A stretch of DNA of 64,000 bases from positions 272,870,916 to 272,934,915 of the forward strand of contig NC_066583.1 in the NCBI RefSeq assembly GCF_024323335.1, given 5' to 3'. The translations under genes were made by a program, and so were the position numbers. The DNA comes from Lathyrus oleraceus. Taxonomy: Eukaryota > Streptophyta > Magnoliopsida > Fabales > Fabaceae. This document shows, piece after piece, positions 12,605-25,166 of this stretch (position 1 is its first letter; every line of letters starts with the position of its first letter). The notes beneath the pieces were generated by a model. It searched no databases. It saw only the letters and a list, made by a program, of their open reading frames with translations, and was not told where the DNA came from.

Positions 12605-12825
12605 CTAAGGACTCATTGCAGACCGCTGATCAATGTCATATAGAGACAGCAGAATTTCGGCACCAATCAAAGTAATAATGAGCCACTCTAGGAAATCCGG
12701 TTAACGAGAGTTGATCTTGCTGTATGTTTCAGGACGAACACCGGGTCTTTTGTCAACCAAAGAGCCATCAACCTTTTGAGCTACTAATTGCCATGAAACA
12801 ATTGCACTGTAATGTTCAACAACGG
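12605..12825 (-). pseudogene. Unidentified decayed coding fragment in LTR of B (3' LTR copy)
   Basis: One minus-strand frame reads VEHYSAIVSWQLVAQ, then KRPGVRPETYSKINSR, an in-frame stop, then PDFLEWLIITLIGAEILL and YDIDQ. It keeps the character of a soluble stretch followed by a C-terminal membrane helix. The end recalls the C-terminal helix of the RMD1/DUF155 family, but this is only a resemblance from memory. A stop where a residue should be, and neighbouring captured fragments in the same orientation, make a fourth host fragment likely. The second copy is at 23884-24104. Confidence 0.45.
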
Positions 12826-12990
12826 TAAGCGAACAATGATTATTGTGTGCACTGCGGGTTTGCTTTCTTCTACGTTTTTGTCCTTATGCTCAATTGGGAT
12901 TTTCTGGATTTTTAACTGCTTGGTAATTACTTTTGTTTACTGCAGTGAAGTCATTGGAGATTCCAAAAGCAATTTTCGGTTTTTTTTTTA

Positions 12991-13215
12991 TCACAACTCA
13001 GGTTTTACTCGGTTGGCAAAGAAACCTGGAGCAGATTCAACTCCCAATGCCTCTGCACCACTAAGCCACATCGTCTCACTCATAAACCACTTGCGAGAGG
13101 GTTTTTGCTTACGTTTTTTAGACATACGGTTCTTAGTCACATGCCAATTCATGTGACTGCTGTGCTCATCTTGGGATTTAAAACGGAGGCCACAAGTTGT
13201 GCATTGATGGTGGAG
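12991..13215 (-). pseudogene. PCFS4: Captured PCFS4-like polyadenylation factor fragment (3' LTR copy)
   Basis: The minus-strand translation contains a C2H2-type segment [21 protein letters not shown] followed by [19 protein letters not shown] and [18 protein letters not shown] recognise this as the C-terminal zinc-finger region of plant Pcf11-like polyadenylation and cleavage factor homologs (PCFS4 type), which act in mRNA 3'-end formation in the nucleus. The ligands C-x2-C...H-x3-H are kept. The similarity ends at a stop at 12991, and nothing of the Pol II CTD-interacting domain is present. It is nearest the 5' end of the LTR in the element's direction. Confidence 0.8.
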
Positions 13216-13882
13216 GGAAAAGGCTGAAGAGTTTTTTCTGTTGTGGAACTCAGATAGACTTCTTTCATTTGAATTGCTCATGATGTATGCCATGAAGTTT
13301 GATGTATGTAGCATAAAATGTATATGAATAATCAATGAGGCATAATGTAATGCTTATGTAAAATGCTTGTTTTAATATGTAAAATGTGCTCATGATATAT
13401 AAATATTAATGGAATGAAGTGTATGAGAATGTAGCATTACGTACCATGCTTTTTCTATATTGCATTTTTTATGGATATGCAAATGATCATAAAATGTGGA
13501 TAATTGAGAAGTTGGTTTATAAAATGGAAAGGATTTTTAGGCATAATCCAAAACTAACTTAAATATCAATTTAAATAATAATAACAAATCAGTAAAAACC
13601 AAATTAAAATCAAATTAATTTATAATTCATTTAAAATTACTTGGATATCAACTCTAACATTCATTTGGAAATAAAAAATCAATTAGAGTTTTAATCATTA
13701 GTAAAAATAAACAATTAAGATTAAATTGACAATTGGAATTAAACTTAATTCGAAATTAAAATCAAATTAAAAATAAAAAAGTCAAGATATTAAAATCCGT
13801 TTTATACTGATGAATGTATGCAAAATGCAAAAAAATAAAAGAAAAAATGAAAAAATTTCAGGGTCAAAATCGGGGTATGACA

Positions 13883-13895
13883 GTTGCCCCTATTT
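13883..13895 (-). other. Polypurine tract of element B
   Basis: On the minus strand AAATAGGGGCAAC directly precedes the 3' LTR (TGTCATACC...). Element A has GAATAGGGGCAGC at the same place. This primes plus-strand DNA synthesis in LTR elements. Confidence 0.85.
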
Positions 13896-16800
13896 AAGCG
13901 TCTTCAACTAGAGAATATGAAGCAGGACACTCGTCATATGATCATAGTGGGAGATGGTTAAATACTAAGAAGACCCGGATTTTGATCCTGAATCCCTATG
14001 ACATGATGCGATATGATATGATATGATATGATATGATATGATATGATATGATGTGATATGATATGATATGATATGATATGATATGATATGATATGCATGG
14101 ATGAAGATGTTTTTTTTTTTTTTTTTTTGTGATTTTTTTTATCTGCTAGGGATATGGTGGACCCTTAACAGGAGATGCTACTTAGACAGACCAAACTGTG
14201 GGGAAAGTTGATGATCCACAGGGAGACAGACAGATGGTAAGAAACAACTTGTTGGGGAGACAATCCTGCTTGGAGAATCAGGCACACACTGGGGAGTAAT
14301 CAAAATGAGATTTGATAATCGATACTTGGGATACAAGAGGTTTCGGTAGTAAGTTCACCTATGACTTACTAACCCGAATCAAGGAAAAAATGCTACAACC
14401 AGTTCACATATGACCTGACAACGCTGGGGAATAATCATGGAGAAAAACTCTTCAGAACAGGTTCATGTATGACCTGACACCGGAATAAGGGTTCAACAAC
14501 AGGTTCATACATGACCTGAATGGTATTGAACAAAGAATCTTCAGAGCAGGTTCAAGTATGACCTGACACCGGAATAAAAAGGTTCAACAACAGGTTCATA
14601 CATGACCTGAATGGTATTGAACAAAGAATCTTCAGAGCAGGTTCAAGTATGACCGGACCCCGGAATAAAAAGGTTCAACAACAGGTTCATACATGACCTG
14701 AATAGTATTGAACAAAAATTGGAAAAACTCTTCAGAGCAGGTTCAAGTATGACCTGACCCCGGAATAAAAGGTTCAACAACAGGTTCATACATGACCTGA
14801 ATAGGATTGAACAAAGAATCTTCAGAGCAGGTTCAAGTATGACCTGACACCGGAATAAAAAGGTTCAACAACAGGTTCAAGTATGACCTGACACCAGAAT
14901 AAAAAGGTTCAACAACAGGTTCATACATGACCTGAATAGGATTGAATAAAGAATCTTCAGAGCAGGTTCAAGTATGACCGGACCCCGGAATAAAAGGCTC
15001 AACAACAGGTTCATACATGACCTGAATAGTATTGAACAAAAATTGGAAAAACTCTTCAGAGCAGGTTCAAGTATGACCTGACCCCGGAATAAAGGCAATT
15101 GGACTCTGACCGTAAGCAATGGACTACAACCACCCTTTAACGGATTTTGCCAACAACAATTGGACTTGAAAATGACCGTGAAAACCGGATGTTGGTTTAG
15201 GGATACCAAAGACAAGCTGGAATTAGAGGTCAAAGGATCTGGGATCGACAACAAGACCTGGGTCAATGCAAAATGAGCACGAAGTACATTTCGGCTATGC
15301 ATGATTTGAATTTCCTCTTATGCATGATATATGAATGATCATGATTATGAGAATGCTGACACTGGGCAGACTGGGAGTTTGTAAAGGCTTTTTATGGAAG
15401 CTCATGATTCCTCAACACCGAGAACTCAACCAAATATTTGTGATAGATGTTGTCAAAGGAGAATTCTATCCAGCTTGATAGCCACAACTTAGCCAATGAG
15501 ATCCTTTTTAAGGATCAACGAATCGTTCTAGCATAGTTTTCGAGCACTCGTCTTAAACTCAATAGTTGTTGACGTATGGCAGAATTTGTTTGAGCAGTTT
15601 GAAAGCACGAAGAAAGAGGTTCTGCCCCTCTGTGGCTCATCTTGCCCCAGTTTGTTGGGACTTTGGAGATGTTCACTTTGAAAGTGAGATTGGAAACAAC
15701 TTGCCATGAGACTACCTCGAGATGGCTTGCCCCAAGTGTTTGTAACTTGCAGTAGTCTGATCTTGACTAACCAAATGCTGAAATGGTAGACTCTTGACTG
15801 ACTTTCCTTGGATAGTTGGACTCATTGAGCTCTGAGGTGGCTTGCCCCGGTCTGAGTCTAAAAACAGATTACTCTTGGCTAACTGAACCTTGGAGTGATT
15901 GGACTTACTGAGCTCTGAGGTGGCTTGCCCCGGTCTAAGTCTTGAAGCAGATTACTCCTGGCTAGATAACCCTTAGGGTGACTAGCTCGAATTAACTGAT
16001 GCTCAAAGTGATTTTCCCCTGACTAGACTTCTTTCACTTCATCAAGTTCCTCAACTGTGTATTGAATTTCTTTGATGCTAAGTGTTGAATCGCAAATAAG
16101 ATTGTTCATTCAAAAATGGTAATTTTAATTCAATACTTATGCCAAAATTTGAAATCAAGGTTTATTGATATGACTGGGTGAAATACAATGAAAGAGTCAT
16201 TGATAAGAACACAATGGTGATCAAGTCATTCACAATATGCAAATTGGTGCTATCAAACAAAAATCGTTTGGAGTCAAGTTAACACAACCTTGTTATAGTA
16301 TGCTTTCAAAATAAACCCTGCCTCAATTAGGTCTTTTAAGGGTTGTAACGTGGTCTGGTTCACGGTTTTTTTTGAAACAAAAGGATATAAGGCTCAAAGT
16401 TTATGTTTACCCACCCATTCTTCTTGATGATCTCCAGTTCCTATGTTCAGTTAATTCAATACACGCATTCGACTTCCAAGAGGGTTCGAAGGTGTGATGA
16501 GGATTCAAGACGAATTTTCTTGAATGGCAGTCACCTTATTTTTTTTGTTTTGTTGAGGATTTTGGTGACCTCTTTTGATTGATTTCCTTTATCCCTAATT
16601 TTGCCTGGACCGCTTTTTTGAAGCTTTCGGTCCATCGGGCTGCCCTAACTTTTGCCTAAGTCATTTTGTGGTATTTGACTTAGCGAGCCTTTTTTTTCTA
16701 TTATTTTTTTTAAGGTGTTTGCCACATTATTGGTGGATGAGGATCAACCAACACTAATTTTAGCTTTACTTAGCTTCTTCGACACTTCAACATGTGCGCG

Positions 16801-17342
16801 AAGGATAACATGTGGTTGAACCTAAATAGAGGATGTATATATGGACGATTTTTGAAAGATCGAATGCACGATCAAACTATCTGAACATAACTACCCTGCC
16901 CCAGGTTAAGATTAAGGGTTTTAGATCTGAAATAAACACCAACTTCTAGGTTCAAAGTGGTTGTCTAGGGATTAACTTCTTATAACTTCAGTGTTTGGGG
17001 ATTTGAAACAATGCCTTACATCATCGACAAGGTTTTACTCAAAAGCATACCACAACACGTTCAGGTGTTTCGTTTTCATCATCCTCCCTCCAATCTTTGT
17101 TAACACAACAGTTTGATAAACAAAAGTGAATGAGAGGAGTATTTTGTTTTTGTTTTTTAACATAAATGAAAAACGAGTGAATACGAATGGATTAATTCAA
17201 AAGATGCATAAACCTTTCATTAATCTTACTAATTCAAAGAAAACAACAATGCTTAAAAGCAATTAACAATCAACATGCAAAGAAACTACAAAAGAAGTGT
17301 TGAAACAGCCAAATGATTGCCGACTTTAGGGAATTGACTTCT
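13896..17342 (-). other. Non-coding 3' region of element B with tandem repeats
   Basis: No credible gene lies between gag and the polypurine tract; pol would be expected here and is absent. It contains a GATAT pentanucleotide array (about 14006-14097), a T run (14111-14129), the 90-100-bp array at 14390-15085 and an 83-bp direct duplication starting at 15826 and 15909 (TGAGCTCTGAGGTGGCTTGC). The remainder, 16000-17340, shows nothing recognisable. Confidence 0.75.
14390..15085 (-). repeat. Composite ~45/90-100-bp tandem repeats in element B
   Basis: Anchors TTCAGAGCAGG occur at 14540, 14631, 14731, 14821, 14956 and 15055 (a variant at 14451). Each unit has two half-units built around CAGGTTCATACATGACCTG or CAGGTTCAAGTATGACCTG, small inverted repeats with CAGGT/ACCTG arms. 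The long frame at 14877-15302 is partly this repeat and is not a gene. Confidence 0.85.
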
Positions 17343-18383
17343 TCAAACTTGAAGGTTTAGATCAACAAGCTTTTTGACATTGACACGATGATCTTCAAAT
17401 TCTTTTCCTTCATTCTCATCGTTGAACGCAACCCTCTTGGATCCACTACTCACTTCTCCTTTTCTTTCATTGGTATAGGTCATGACATTGGAAATCCAAG
17501 GCGGTATCTCAATGCTCTTACCAGGAAACAATGATAGCTCACTAGCCATATCCCTGACATCTTCCTTGTGGTACAAAACCTTGAGGGGTCTCAAAGGTCC
17601 TTTCCCTTTCTCATTATCTGGCCCAGAAATCAAGGTATATGTACCTGAGCCTTCCTCCTTGAGTGTTGGTGACCTTATGTCAATTAATCCTTGCAGTTTG
17701 AGCTTAAAACTCTTGCATTCCTCGATGGAGTGCCCCATTGTTCCAGTATGGTATTCGCACTTGATCTTCGGGTGATCTTCTTCAAAGACTAAGCTCTTCT
17801 TGTTAATCAGTCCTCGTACCAAGGCTTTTAGCGCACAACAAGAATCTAGGTCATGTCCCAATGCCCCTTTATGGAATTCACACGTTGCATTTGGATTGTA
17901 CCATGGTAGGTATGGTGACACAGGCGTGAGAGCTCGAGGGGTCACCAAAGCATTCTGGATCAGTAGCGGGTAGAGCTTGCTATATGGCACCGGAATCGAG
18001 TCATTGTGATCCTTGCTCCTCTTGTTCTGATTCTGATTTTTGTTCTGAACCTGGCTTTGGTGACTTTGAGGAGCAATAGCCAGAGGATGTTGATGATGAC
18101 GTCTTGAGGGAGGTCGATATACTGGTAAATGTGGAGTTTCCACATAGAATTTCCCTTGACTTGGGGTAACACCAGATGGATGTGGCGTAGTAGCTCTCTT
18201 TGTTGCAGCAGCGTATATTGGGTGACCCTCTTTTCCCAACAAGACTTGCAGGGTTTCCAAGACCCATCTCATTTGGCTCTTCAAAAGGTTAAGTTCCTCC
18301 TTCAGTGCTTCTTGGCTATTTCGTAGCTCGTCCATCATCTCCTGAGACATGGTTCTTTGTTCTAAACGTGTGTTGAGAATCAC
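17343..18383 (-). CDS. Gag-like protein of element B, capsid domain absent
   Basis: This is a 346-residue open frame. Residues about 12-50 are Glu/Leu-rich and probably coiled coil, like the start of gag in element A. Residues 60-130 are basic and rich in Pro, Gln and Asn. Two Cys-His knuckles of C-x2-H-x5-H-x4-C type follow, at C168-H171-H177-C182 and C209-H212-H218-C223; the gag of element A has the same variant knuckle. The central capsid-like domain present in A (about 25750-26250) is missing, so the protein joins the coiled coil directly to the nucleic-acid-binding tail. It may start at M1 or M12. It ends 3.4 kb before the polypurine tract and no protease or RT follows. It could be a dominant partner or packaging adaptor in particles of a helper element, by inference. 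The frame is intact, unlike most genes here. Confidence 0.8.
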   Translation of the reverse strand: MILNTRLEQRTMSQEMMDELRNSQEALKEELNLLKSQMRWVLETLQVLLGKEGHPIYAAATKRATTPHPSGVTPSQGKFYVETPHLPVYRPPSRRHHQHPLAIAPQSHQSQVQNKNQNQNKRSKDHNDSIPVPYSKLYPLLIQNALVTPRALTPVSPYLPWYNPNATCEFHKGALGHDLDSCCALKALVRGLINKKSLVFEEDHPKIKCEYHTGTMGHSIEECKSFKLKLQGLIDIRSPTLKEEGSGTYTLISGPDNEKGKGPLRPLKVLYHKEDVRDMASELSLFPGKSIEIPPWISNVMTYTNERKGEVSSGSKRVAFNDENEGKEFEDHRVNVKKLVDLNLQV

Positions 18384-18589
18384 TTTGCTTCACGGACAAA
18401 AGATGGATGAGTTTTTTTTGGTATTTTGTCTGGAAAATGACATGCATTATGATGCGATGCAAATGCAATGGAATGCGAATGAATGCAATGCAAGCCATGC
18501 ACATTTGTTTTTTTCATACACGAGTTCAAAAGTCTGAGGTACTGACAAATCTGATTGTTTTCCAAGAATAGGTTCTCACCAGGTATGGT

Positions 18590-18950
18590 CTAAGGTTTTT
18601 GAAAAAGTTCCTAGAGTCATGGATCCATTAGACTGTTTGCTACCTGCGGCAACTTACTTGCCGGGCATCAACTTCATCTAAAGAATCTACTCTAAGTGAG
18701 GTTCTCGCATCGATCCAACGAGAAATACATCTCGCAGACCCACACTACGCAACCATCTTTCCTAGTTGGGAAAAGAACTAAGGTTCTACAAATGGTTCTC
18801 AGAGTCATGGATCCTAAAGAAAATATCGAAGCTTACGGCAACTTACTTGCCGAGCGACAACATCCTCTCAAGAATCTACTCTAAGTGAGGTTCTCGTACC
18901 GACCCAACGAGAAATACATCTCGCAGACCCGCACTACTCAACCTCGTCCT
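18590..18950 (-). repeat. Direct duplication of about 188 bp in 5' leader of element B
   Basis: Two diverged units begin near GAGTCATGGATCC at 18614 and 18802, and both contain GGCAACTTACTTGCCG and AGAAATACATCTCGCAGACC. They lie between PBS and gag in the element's direction. Confidence 0.75.
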
Positions 18951-19165
18951 ATCTTATGTTTTTACTCGAGACTCGGGTAAAAAGTCTTTCCCACATGGTT
19001 TGCAATCAGAGTATCCAAGTACCAAACCATAATCGAACCAATATGACAGATTCATATCAATATGACAATAGAGATAGTAAAAACAATAAAGAAAAGCCAC
19101 ATAGGTAAACAAACAAAGGCACACAAACGACCTAACTAGGCTTGACTCACTTAGGGATTTGTCAT

Positions 19166-19183
19166 TCCCCAGCAGAGTCGCCA
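19166..19183 (-). other. Primer-binding site of element B
   Basis: The reverse complement is TGGCGACTCTGCTGGGGA, identical to the PBS of element A and two bases from the LTR terminus at 19186. This fixes the orientation of element B as minus. Confidence 0.92.
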
Positions 19184-20053
19184 TCTGTCGCACCTCGAAA
19201 AAATGGGGATACGACTTCAAAGCGAAGCGCGATCGCACGCTCGCAATGATGGACTGAACAGAGTCGCCACCGAATTTTATTTATTCCTAAAAAGGAAAGG
19301 GGAAATATCGATAAAACCCAAGACAAAAGAAAGGATAAGATATGGTCATCGCAACCAATATTAGGGTTCGGGAGTCGATTACGCAAGGGGAAGGTATTAG
19401 CACCCCTCACGTCCGTTGTACTCAACGGGAACCATTAGGTCAGTTGTGTGCATTAATGTTAGTTTGAAGTGTTAGGCTTTTCAATTTATTAGGTGGGAAA
19501 GAAAGAAAAGATGAGAAGAAATGTTTTTGGATATTTTAACGAAGGACTAAACCTAAGTTTTTTATTAGTGGGCCTGACAAGATTTAAAAATCCTGCTCCT
19601 ACGTATCTCAAAAGAGAAATCAAGGCTTACGTAGTTCTGGATAGAAAAATGTTTGTTTGTTGGTCGATTTTAGCGAAAGCTATACTGTATTAATCGACGA
19701 AAACATTGTTTTACCCAAAACAGATGAGGAGTGGACGCATACCACACATCGAACGGATTTATAAATCTACATTCGGAACAGCGTCATTTATCTCTACTCA
19801 ACAATCGTGGCCGAAACATTGTTTTATATCACTTAAGACAAGATACCTTTCATTTAAGAAAAAGGTCTTTGATTAATCGCACGGCGGCGAGAAAAGAGTT
19901 TGATTGGTTGGATGTATTTTGAGTGATGGCGAGAACTTGGATGAGCGAGATATACATCTCCAATCCTAGCCTCAGGAGTGCATGGTATACACCATGTTCC
20001 ATTTCCATCTTTATTGAAGAAGTATTAAGGTATGAATTAGGTATTTTGAAGTT

Positions 20054-21010
20054 TGAAAGACGAGTACTTGTGACCTACAAACTCTTACAGCTTGGGTCTA
20101 ATACTCGGGACTACGTCTGGACATTCCACCCAGGCAGTCTGTTTCTTTCCAATATTGCTAAGAAAATGATTCGAATATTTATGAATGTTTTGGAGGGAAG
20201 ACGAATATTTATGGCTTGCAAGCTCTTACAGCTTGAGCCTAATATTCGGGATTACGACTGGATATTCCCTCCAGGTAATCTTTTTCTTCCAACTTTATTA
20301 AGAAGATGATTTGAATATTAGAGGGTTAAAGAGAAGACGAATATTTTATGGCTTGCAAGCTCTTACAGCTTGAGCCTAATATTCGGGATTACGACTGGAC
20401 ATTCCATCCAGGTAATCTTTTTCTTCCAACTTTTATTTAGAAAATGATTTTGAATATTGGAGTGTTAAAGAGAAGACGAATATTTATGGCTTGCAAGCTC
20501 TTACAACTTGAGCCTAATATTCGGGATTACGACTGGACATTCCATCCAGGTAACCTTTTTCTTCCAACTTTTATTTAGAAAATGATTTTGAATATTAGAG
20601 GGTGGAAGTGAAGACGAATATTTATGACTGGCAAGCTCTTACAGCTTGAGCCTAATATTCGGGATTACGACTGGACATTCCATCCAGGTAACCTTTTTCT
20701 TCCAACTTTTATTTAGAAAATGATTTTGAATATTAGAGGGTGGAAGTGAAGACGAATATTTATGACTGGCAAGCTCTTACAGCTTGAGCCTAATATTCGG
20801 GATTACGACTGGACATTCCATCCAGGTAACCTTTTTCTTCCAACTTTTATTTAGAAAATGATTTTGAATATTAGAGGGTGGAAGTGAAGACGAATATTTA
20901 TGACTGGCAAGCTCTTACAGCTTGAGCCTAATATTCGGGATTACGACTGGACATTCCATCCAGGTAATCTTTTTCTTCGCGTTTTATTTAGAAAATGATT
21001 TGAATATTAA
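20054..21010 (-). repeat. 138-bp tandem array, 5' LTR copy
   Basis: Anchors at about 20197, 20333, 20472, 20610, 20748 and 20886 are in register with those of the other LTR, so the array was not rearranged since insertion. Confidence 0.88.
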
Positions 21011-21419
21011 ATTAAAACAAATAAGGTACCGAGGTTTGAAATTATTGAAAGTTAAGTTCATTGTAAGAAGGCCCAAGAGTAAGCCACAGGACTGAATGCC
21101 AACTGAAACCGAGAGCAACTGAATTTAGCTCCAAGCTAACTTAGAGTGGATTTATGTATGAATCACTCTATAAGAAGTCGAGCAACAATCTATGCGTCCA
21201 GACAATTTTCGGAAGTTAAATTGAATTTGAACTCCGAAATTACGACGCAATAATACACCAAACAGCAGCAACCAAAGATGTTATTATTACAGTAGTGTCA
21301 CAATTTTTTACATACACTCAAAGTAATCGAAAAATAGAAAGCTAACACGACACATGATATAATGAATTTGTATTGCTACAAAATTGACATAAAGCAAAAA
21401 TAAAATAAATATCAAAATA

Positions 21420-21420
<1 letters not shown>

Positions 21421-21496
<76 letters not shown>
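21421..21496. repeat. (TA)n microsatellite, 76 bp, 5' LTR copy
   Basis: A TA run interrupted once (TATAATAT), half the length of its partner in the other LTR. Confidence 0.95.
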
Positions 21497-21500
<4 letters not shown>

Positions 21501-22685
21501 AACTTATAGCTACTGTGTATATATACAGAAAATTGAAAGTAACGTATATACATTTAGGAATTGAAAAATTAAAAAATTGAAACTAAATAAAAAATATATA
21601 TTTATATATACTGGACCTAAAAACATACATGTTATAAAAATTGCAAACTAGAAAAGAAAGATATATACATTTATATATACCAAACTTAAAAACACATATA
21701 TTATATAACTTATTAATTTATATATAAAACAAATAACCCACTAATATAGAAAACAAATGGCACGTAAAGGAAAAGAACTACCCAACAACTCAACAACAAT
21801 TGCTGGCCACAATTAACATGGTTGAACAAACACTGAAACAAGGTAGTAGATACACACACCATATGACCCATTTAAAATCAAAACACACATCAGGCATAAT
21901 GCAGTAACAGTGCTAGACAAATTAAAATTTACAACGACATTCTCGGCTCAGGATCTTACCAAATGTCGAAGCGCCAATATCGCCTAGAGCTCGTTGAGTT
22001 ATTCGTACCGTATTTGCGCCGCTGAGGTTGTCAGTTGAAAAACAACCTCTAGTTGCGCTGCTGTTGGTGTGAATCTCGAAAACAGTGGGGAAACGGAACC
22101 GCGATTAGTGTCGTCCGCGCACGGTGCGTTGTTGCAAATGGAAGAAAAAATACGGTGTGAGGTAGTGTGTGTTGTTGTTGACGGCGGATAAAGTGGCGGA
22201 GTCGAAGTGCAGGTGAGAGTTTATGGTGGAGGACGGTGTTTCGCGGCGGTGATGAAGCTTCAAACTCCTCCAACTCTTCAAACCAGGTTTGTCTTTGATT
22301 TTAAGGTTAGGGTTTTTCTGTTTGCCAGTTTTCAATTCCGCCTCCGATTTGCTTTCGAATTCTCCCCCCTTTTTCTGAATCGCTTTCTTCCTTTTATCCT
22401 CACTGATTAGGGTTTGAATAGGCATCTTTGGGTTCCAAAAGAGTACCTCTGTAAACATCCTTTTTTATGCTCAGAAATTGGAATTGTCCTTTTTGATGCT
22501 AGAATTCGTTAACAGGTAATCTGAGCATCTGAGCGTTCCTCTTGTTTTTTGTCTCAATTCCAATTTGGGAATTTCCTTGAAATTTTAACGCTTTGACTGA
22601 TTACTTTATCTTTTACTGCAGTGAAAAATTGGTTAACGCAGGAATGGCTTTGGGGTAGGACTAGTTGCTGCGGATTGTTGGTTGT

Positions 22686-23051
22686 TGCTGCAGCAAGCTC
22701 GGGTTCACTTTCACCCCAATGACCAAATATGTTACCAACAGCATCTTCTCTCACAGATAGACCAACAATTCCCATGAGGTTTTTTACATACCTTCGAGCT
22801 AAAACATCCTTGTGAGTATACAAAACCCTGGTTACTGCTGGAGCAGGTGCGTCAAAAAATCCTGAAAGTTGATCAATCTGGTTCTGCAAACCCTGAGCGT
22901 CAACAGATAGTGAAGAGATGGAAGTGGGTTCGTGAATTGAGTAACCGGAAAATTGTTCCATGGTTGAGATGATTGAAGGGTCGTGTTCATGTTGATGGGC
23001 TGAAATTGAGGTGCATAAGCAGAAGAGTAGAATGACATAGTGATGAACCAT
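22686..23051 (-). pseudogene. UAH: Captured 5' fragment of ureidoglycolate amidohydrolase gene (5' LTR copy)
   Basis: Copy of 11407-11772 at an offset of 11279. The translation has the same recognisable blocks (RYVKNLM, VREDAVGNIFGHW). One visible substitution changes an Ile to Met in the region before GYSIHEP. Like its twin it lacks the catalytic part. Confidence 0.8.
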
Positions 23052-23130
23052 TCTGAGTGTGTTGCTCAAATTCATCAAACACTCCCTAGTCATCCATAGT
23101 GCATTTGAGATATAAGATGCCTTTGCACGT

Positions 23131-23668
<538 letters not shown>

Positions 23669-23883
23669 TCAACGATGCAATTGATTCTATCCAGCCTTCC
23701 ATCAACAATCTACCAATATTCAACAGTCGACGTCGTTTGCAGTTGGTTTCAGTCCAAGAACCGAAAAATCAAACTTTCCAATATGTCAAGGATGAGGTAA
23801 GTTTCTACTGGTTTGTAATTTCCCAAGTTTCTACTGGTTTATTCTTTGGCAGGTAGGCTTCACTTTGTTGCATCAAACCGCTG

Positions 23884-24104
23884 CTAAGGACTCATTGCAG
23901 ACCGCTGATCAATGTCATATAGAGACAGCAGAATTTCGGCACCAATCAAAGTAATAATGAGCCACTCTAGGAAATCCGGTTAACGAGAGTTGATCTTGCT
24001 GTATGTTTCAGGACGAACACCGGGTCTTTTGTCAACCAAAGAGCCATCAACCTTTTGAGCTACTAATTGCCATGAAACAATTGCACTGTAATGTTCAACA
24101 ACGG
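23884..24104 (-). pseudogene. Unidentified decayed coding fragment in LTR of B (5' LTR copy)
   Basis: Copy of 12605-12825 with the same in-frame stop after KINSR. The product is unidentified. Confidence 0.45.
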
Positions 24105-24269
24105 TAAGCGAACAATGATTATTGTGTGCACTGCGGGTTTGCTTTCTTCTACGTTTTTGTCCTTATGCTCAATTGGGATTTTCTGGATTTTTAACTGCTT
24201 GGTAATTACTTTTGTTTACTGCAGTGAAGTCATTGGAGATTCCAAAAGCAATTTTCGGTTTTTTTTTTA

Positions 24270-24494
24270 TCACAACTCAGGTTTTACTCGGTTGGCAAAG
24301 AAACCTGGAGCAGATTCAACTCCCAATGCCTCTGCACCACTAAGCCACATCGTCTCACTCATAAACCACTTGCGAGAGGGTTTTTGCTTACGTTTTTTAG
24401 ACATACGGTTCTTAGTCACATGCCAATTCATGTGACTGCTGTGCTCATCTTGGGATTTAAAACGGAGGCCACAAGTTGTGCATTGATGGTGGAG
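24270..24494 (-). pseudogene. PCFS4: Captured PCFS4-like polyadenylation factor fragment (5' LTR copy)
   Basis: Copy of 12991-13215 with the same zinc-finger segment and the same terminal stop. Confidence 0.8.
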
Positions 24495-25161
24495 GGAAAA
24501 GGCTGAAGAGTTTTTTCTGTTGTGGAACTCAGATAGACTTCTTTCATTTGAATTGCTCATGATGTATGCCATGAAGTTTGATGTATGTAGCATAAAATGT
24601 ATATGAATAATCAATGAGGCATAATGTAATGCTTATGTAAAATGCTTGTTTTAATATGTAAAATGTGCTCATGATATATAAATATTAATGGAATGAAGTG
24701 TATGAGAATGTAGCATTACGTACCATGCTTTTTCTATATTGCATTTTTTATGGATATGCAAATGATCATAAAATGTGGATAATTGAGAAGTTGGTTTATA
24801 AAATGGAAAGGATTTTTAGGCATAATCCAAAACTAACTTAAATATCAATTTAAATAATAATAACAAATCAGTAAAAACCAAATTAAAATCAAATTAATTT
24901 ATAATTCATTTAAAATTACTTGGATATCAACTCTAACATTCATTTGGAAATAAAAAATCAATTAGAGTTTTAATCATTAGTAAAAATAAACAATTAAGAT
25001 TAAATTGACAATTGGAATTAAACTTAATTCGAAATTAAAATCAAATTAAAAATAAAAAAGTCAAGATATTAAAATCCGTTTTATACTGATGAATGTATGC
25101 AAAATGCAAAAAAATAAAAGAAAAAATGAAAAAATTTCAGGGTCAAAATCGGGGTATGACA

Positions 25162-25166
25162 CGTGC
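25162..25166. repeat. Right target-site duplication of element B (CGTGC)
   Basis: It follows GGTATGACA, the end of element B, and equals 7828-7832. Element A sequence resumes here with the gag frame. Confidence 0.93.

Noticed and set aside
14390..15085. CRISPR-like array of direct repeats
   Set aside because: Repeats are contiguous without unique spacers, in a plant retroelement.
25089..25166. ATG at 25089 as the gag start
   Set aside because: This ATG is inside the LTR of element B; the gag of A begins after the junction at 25166.
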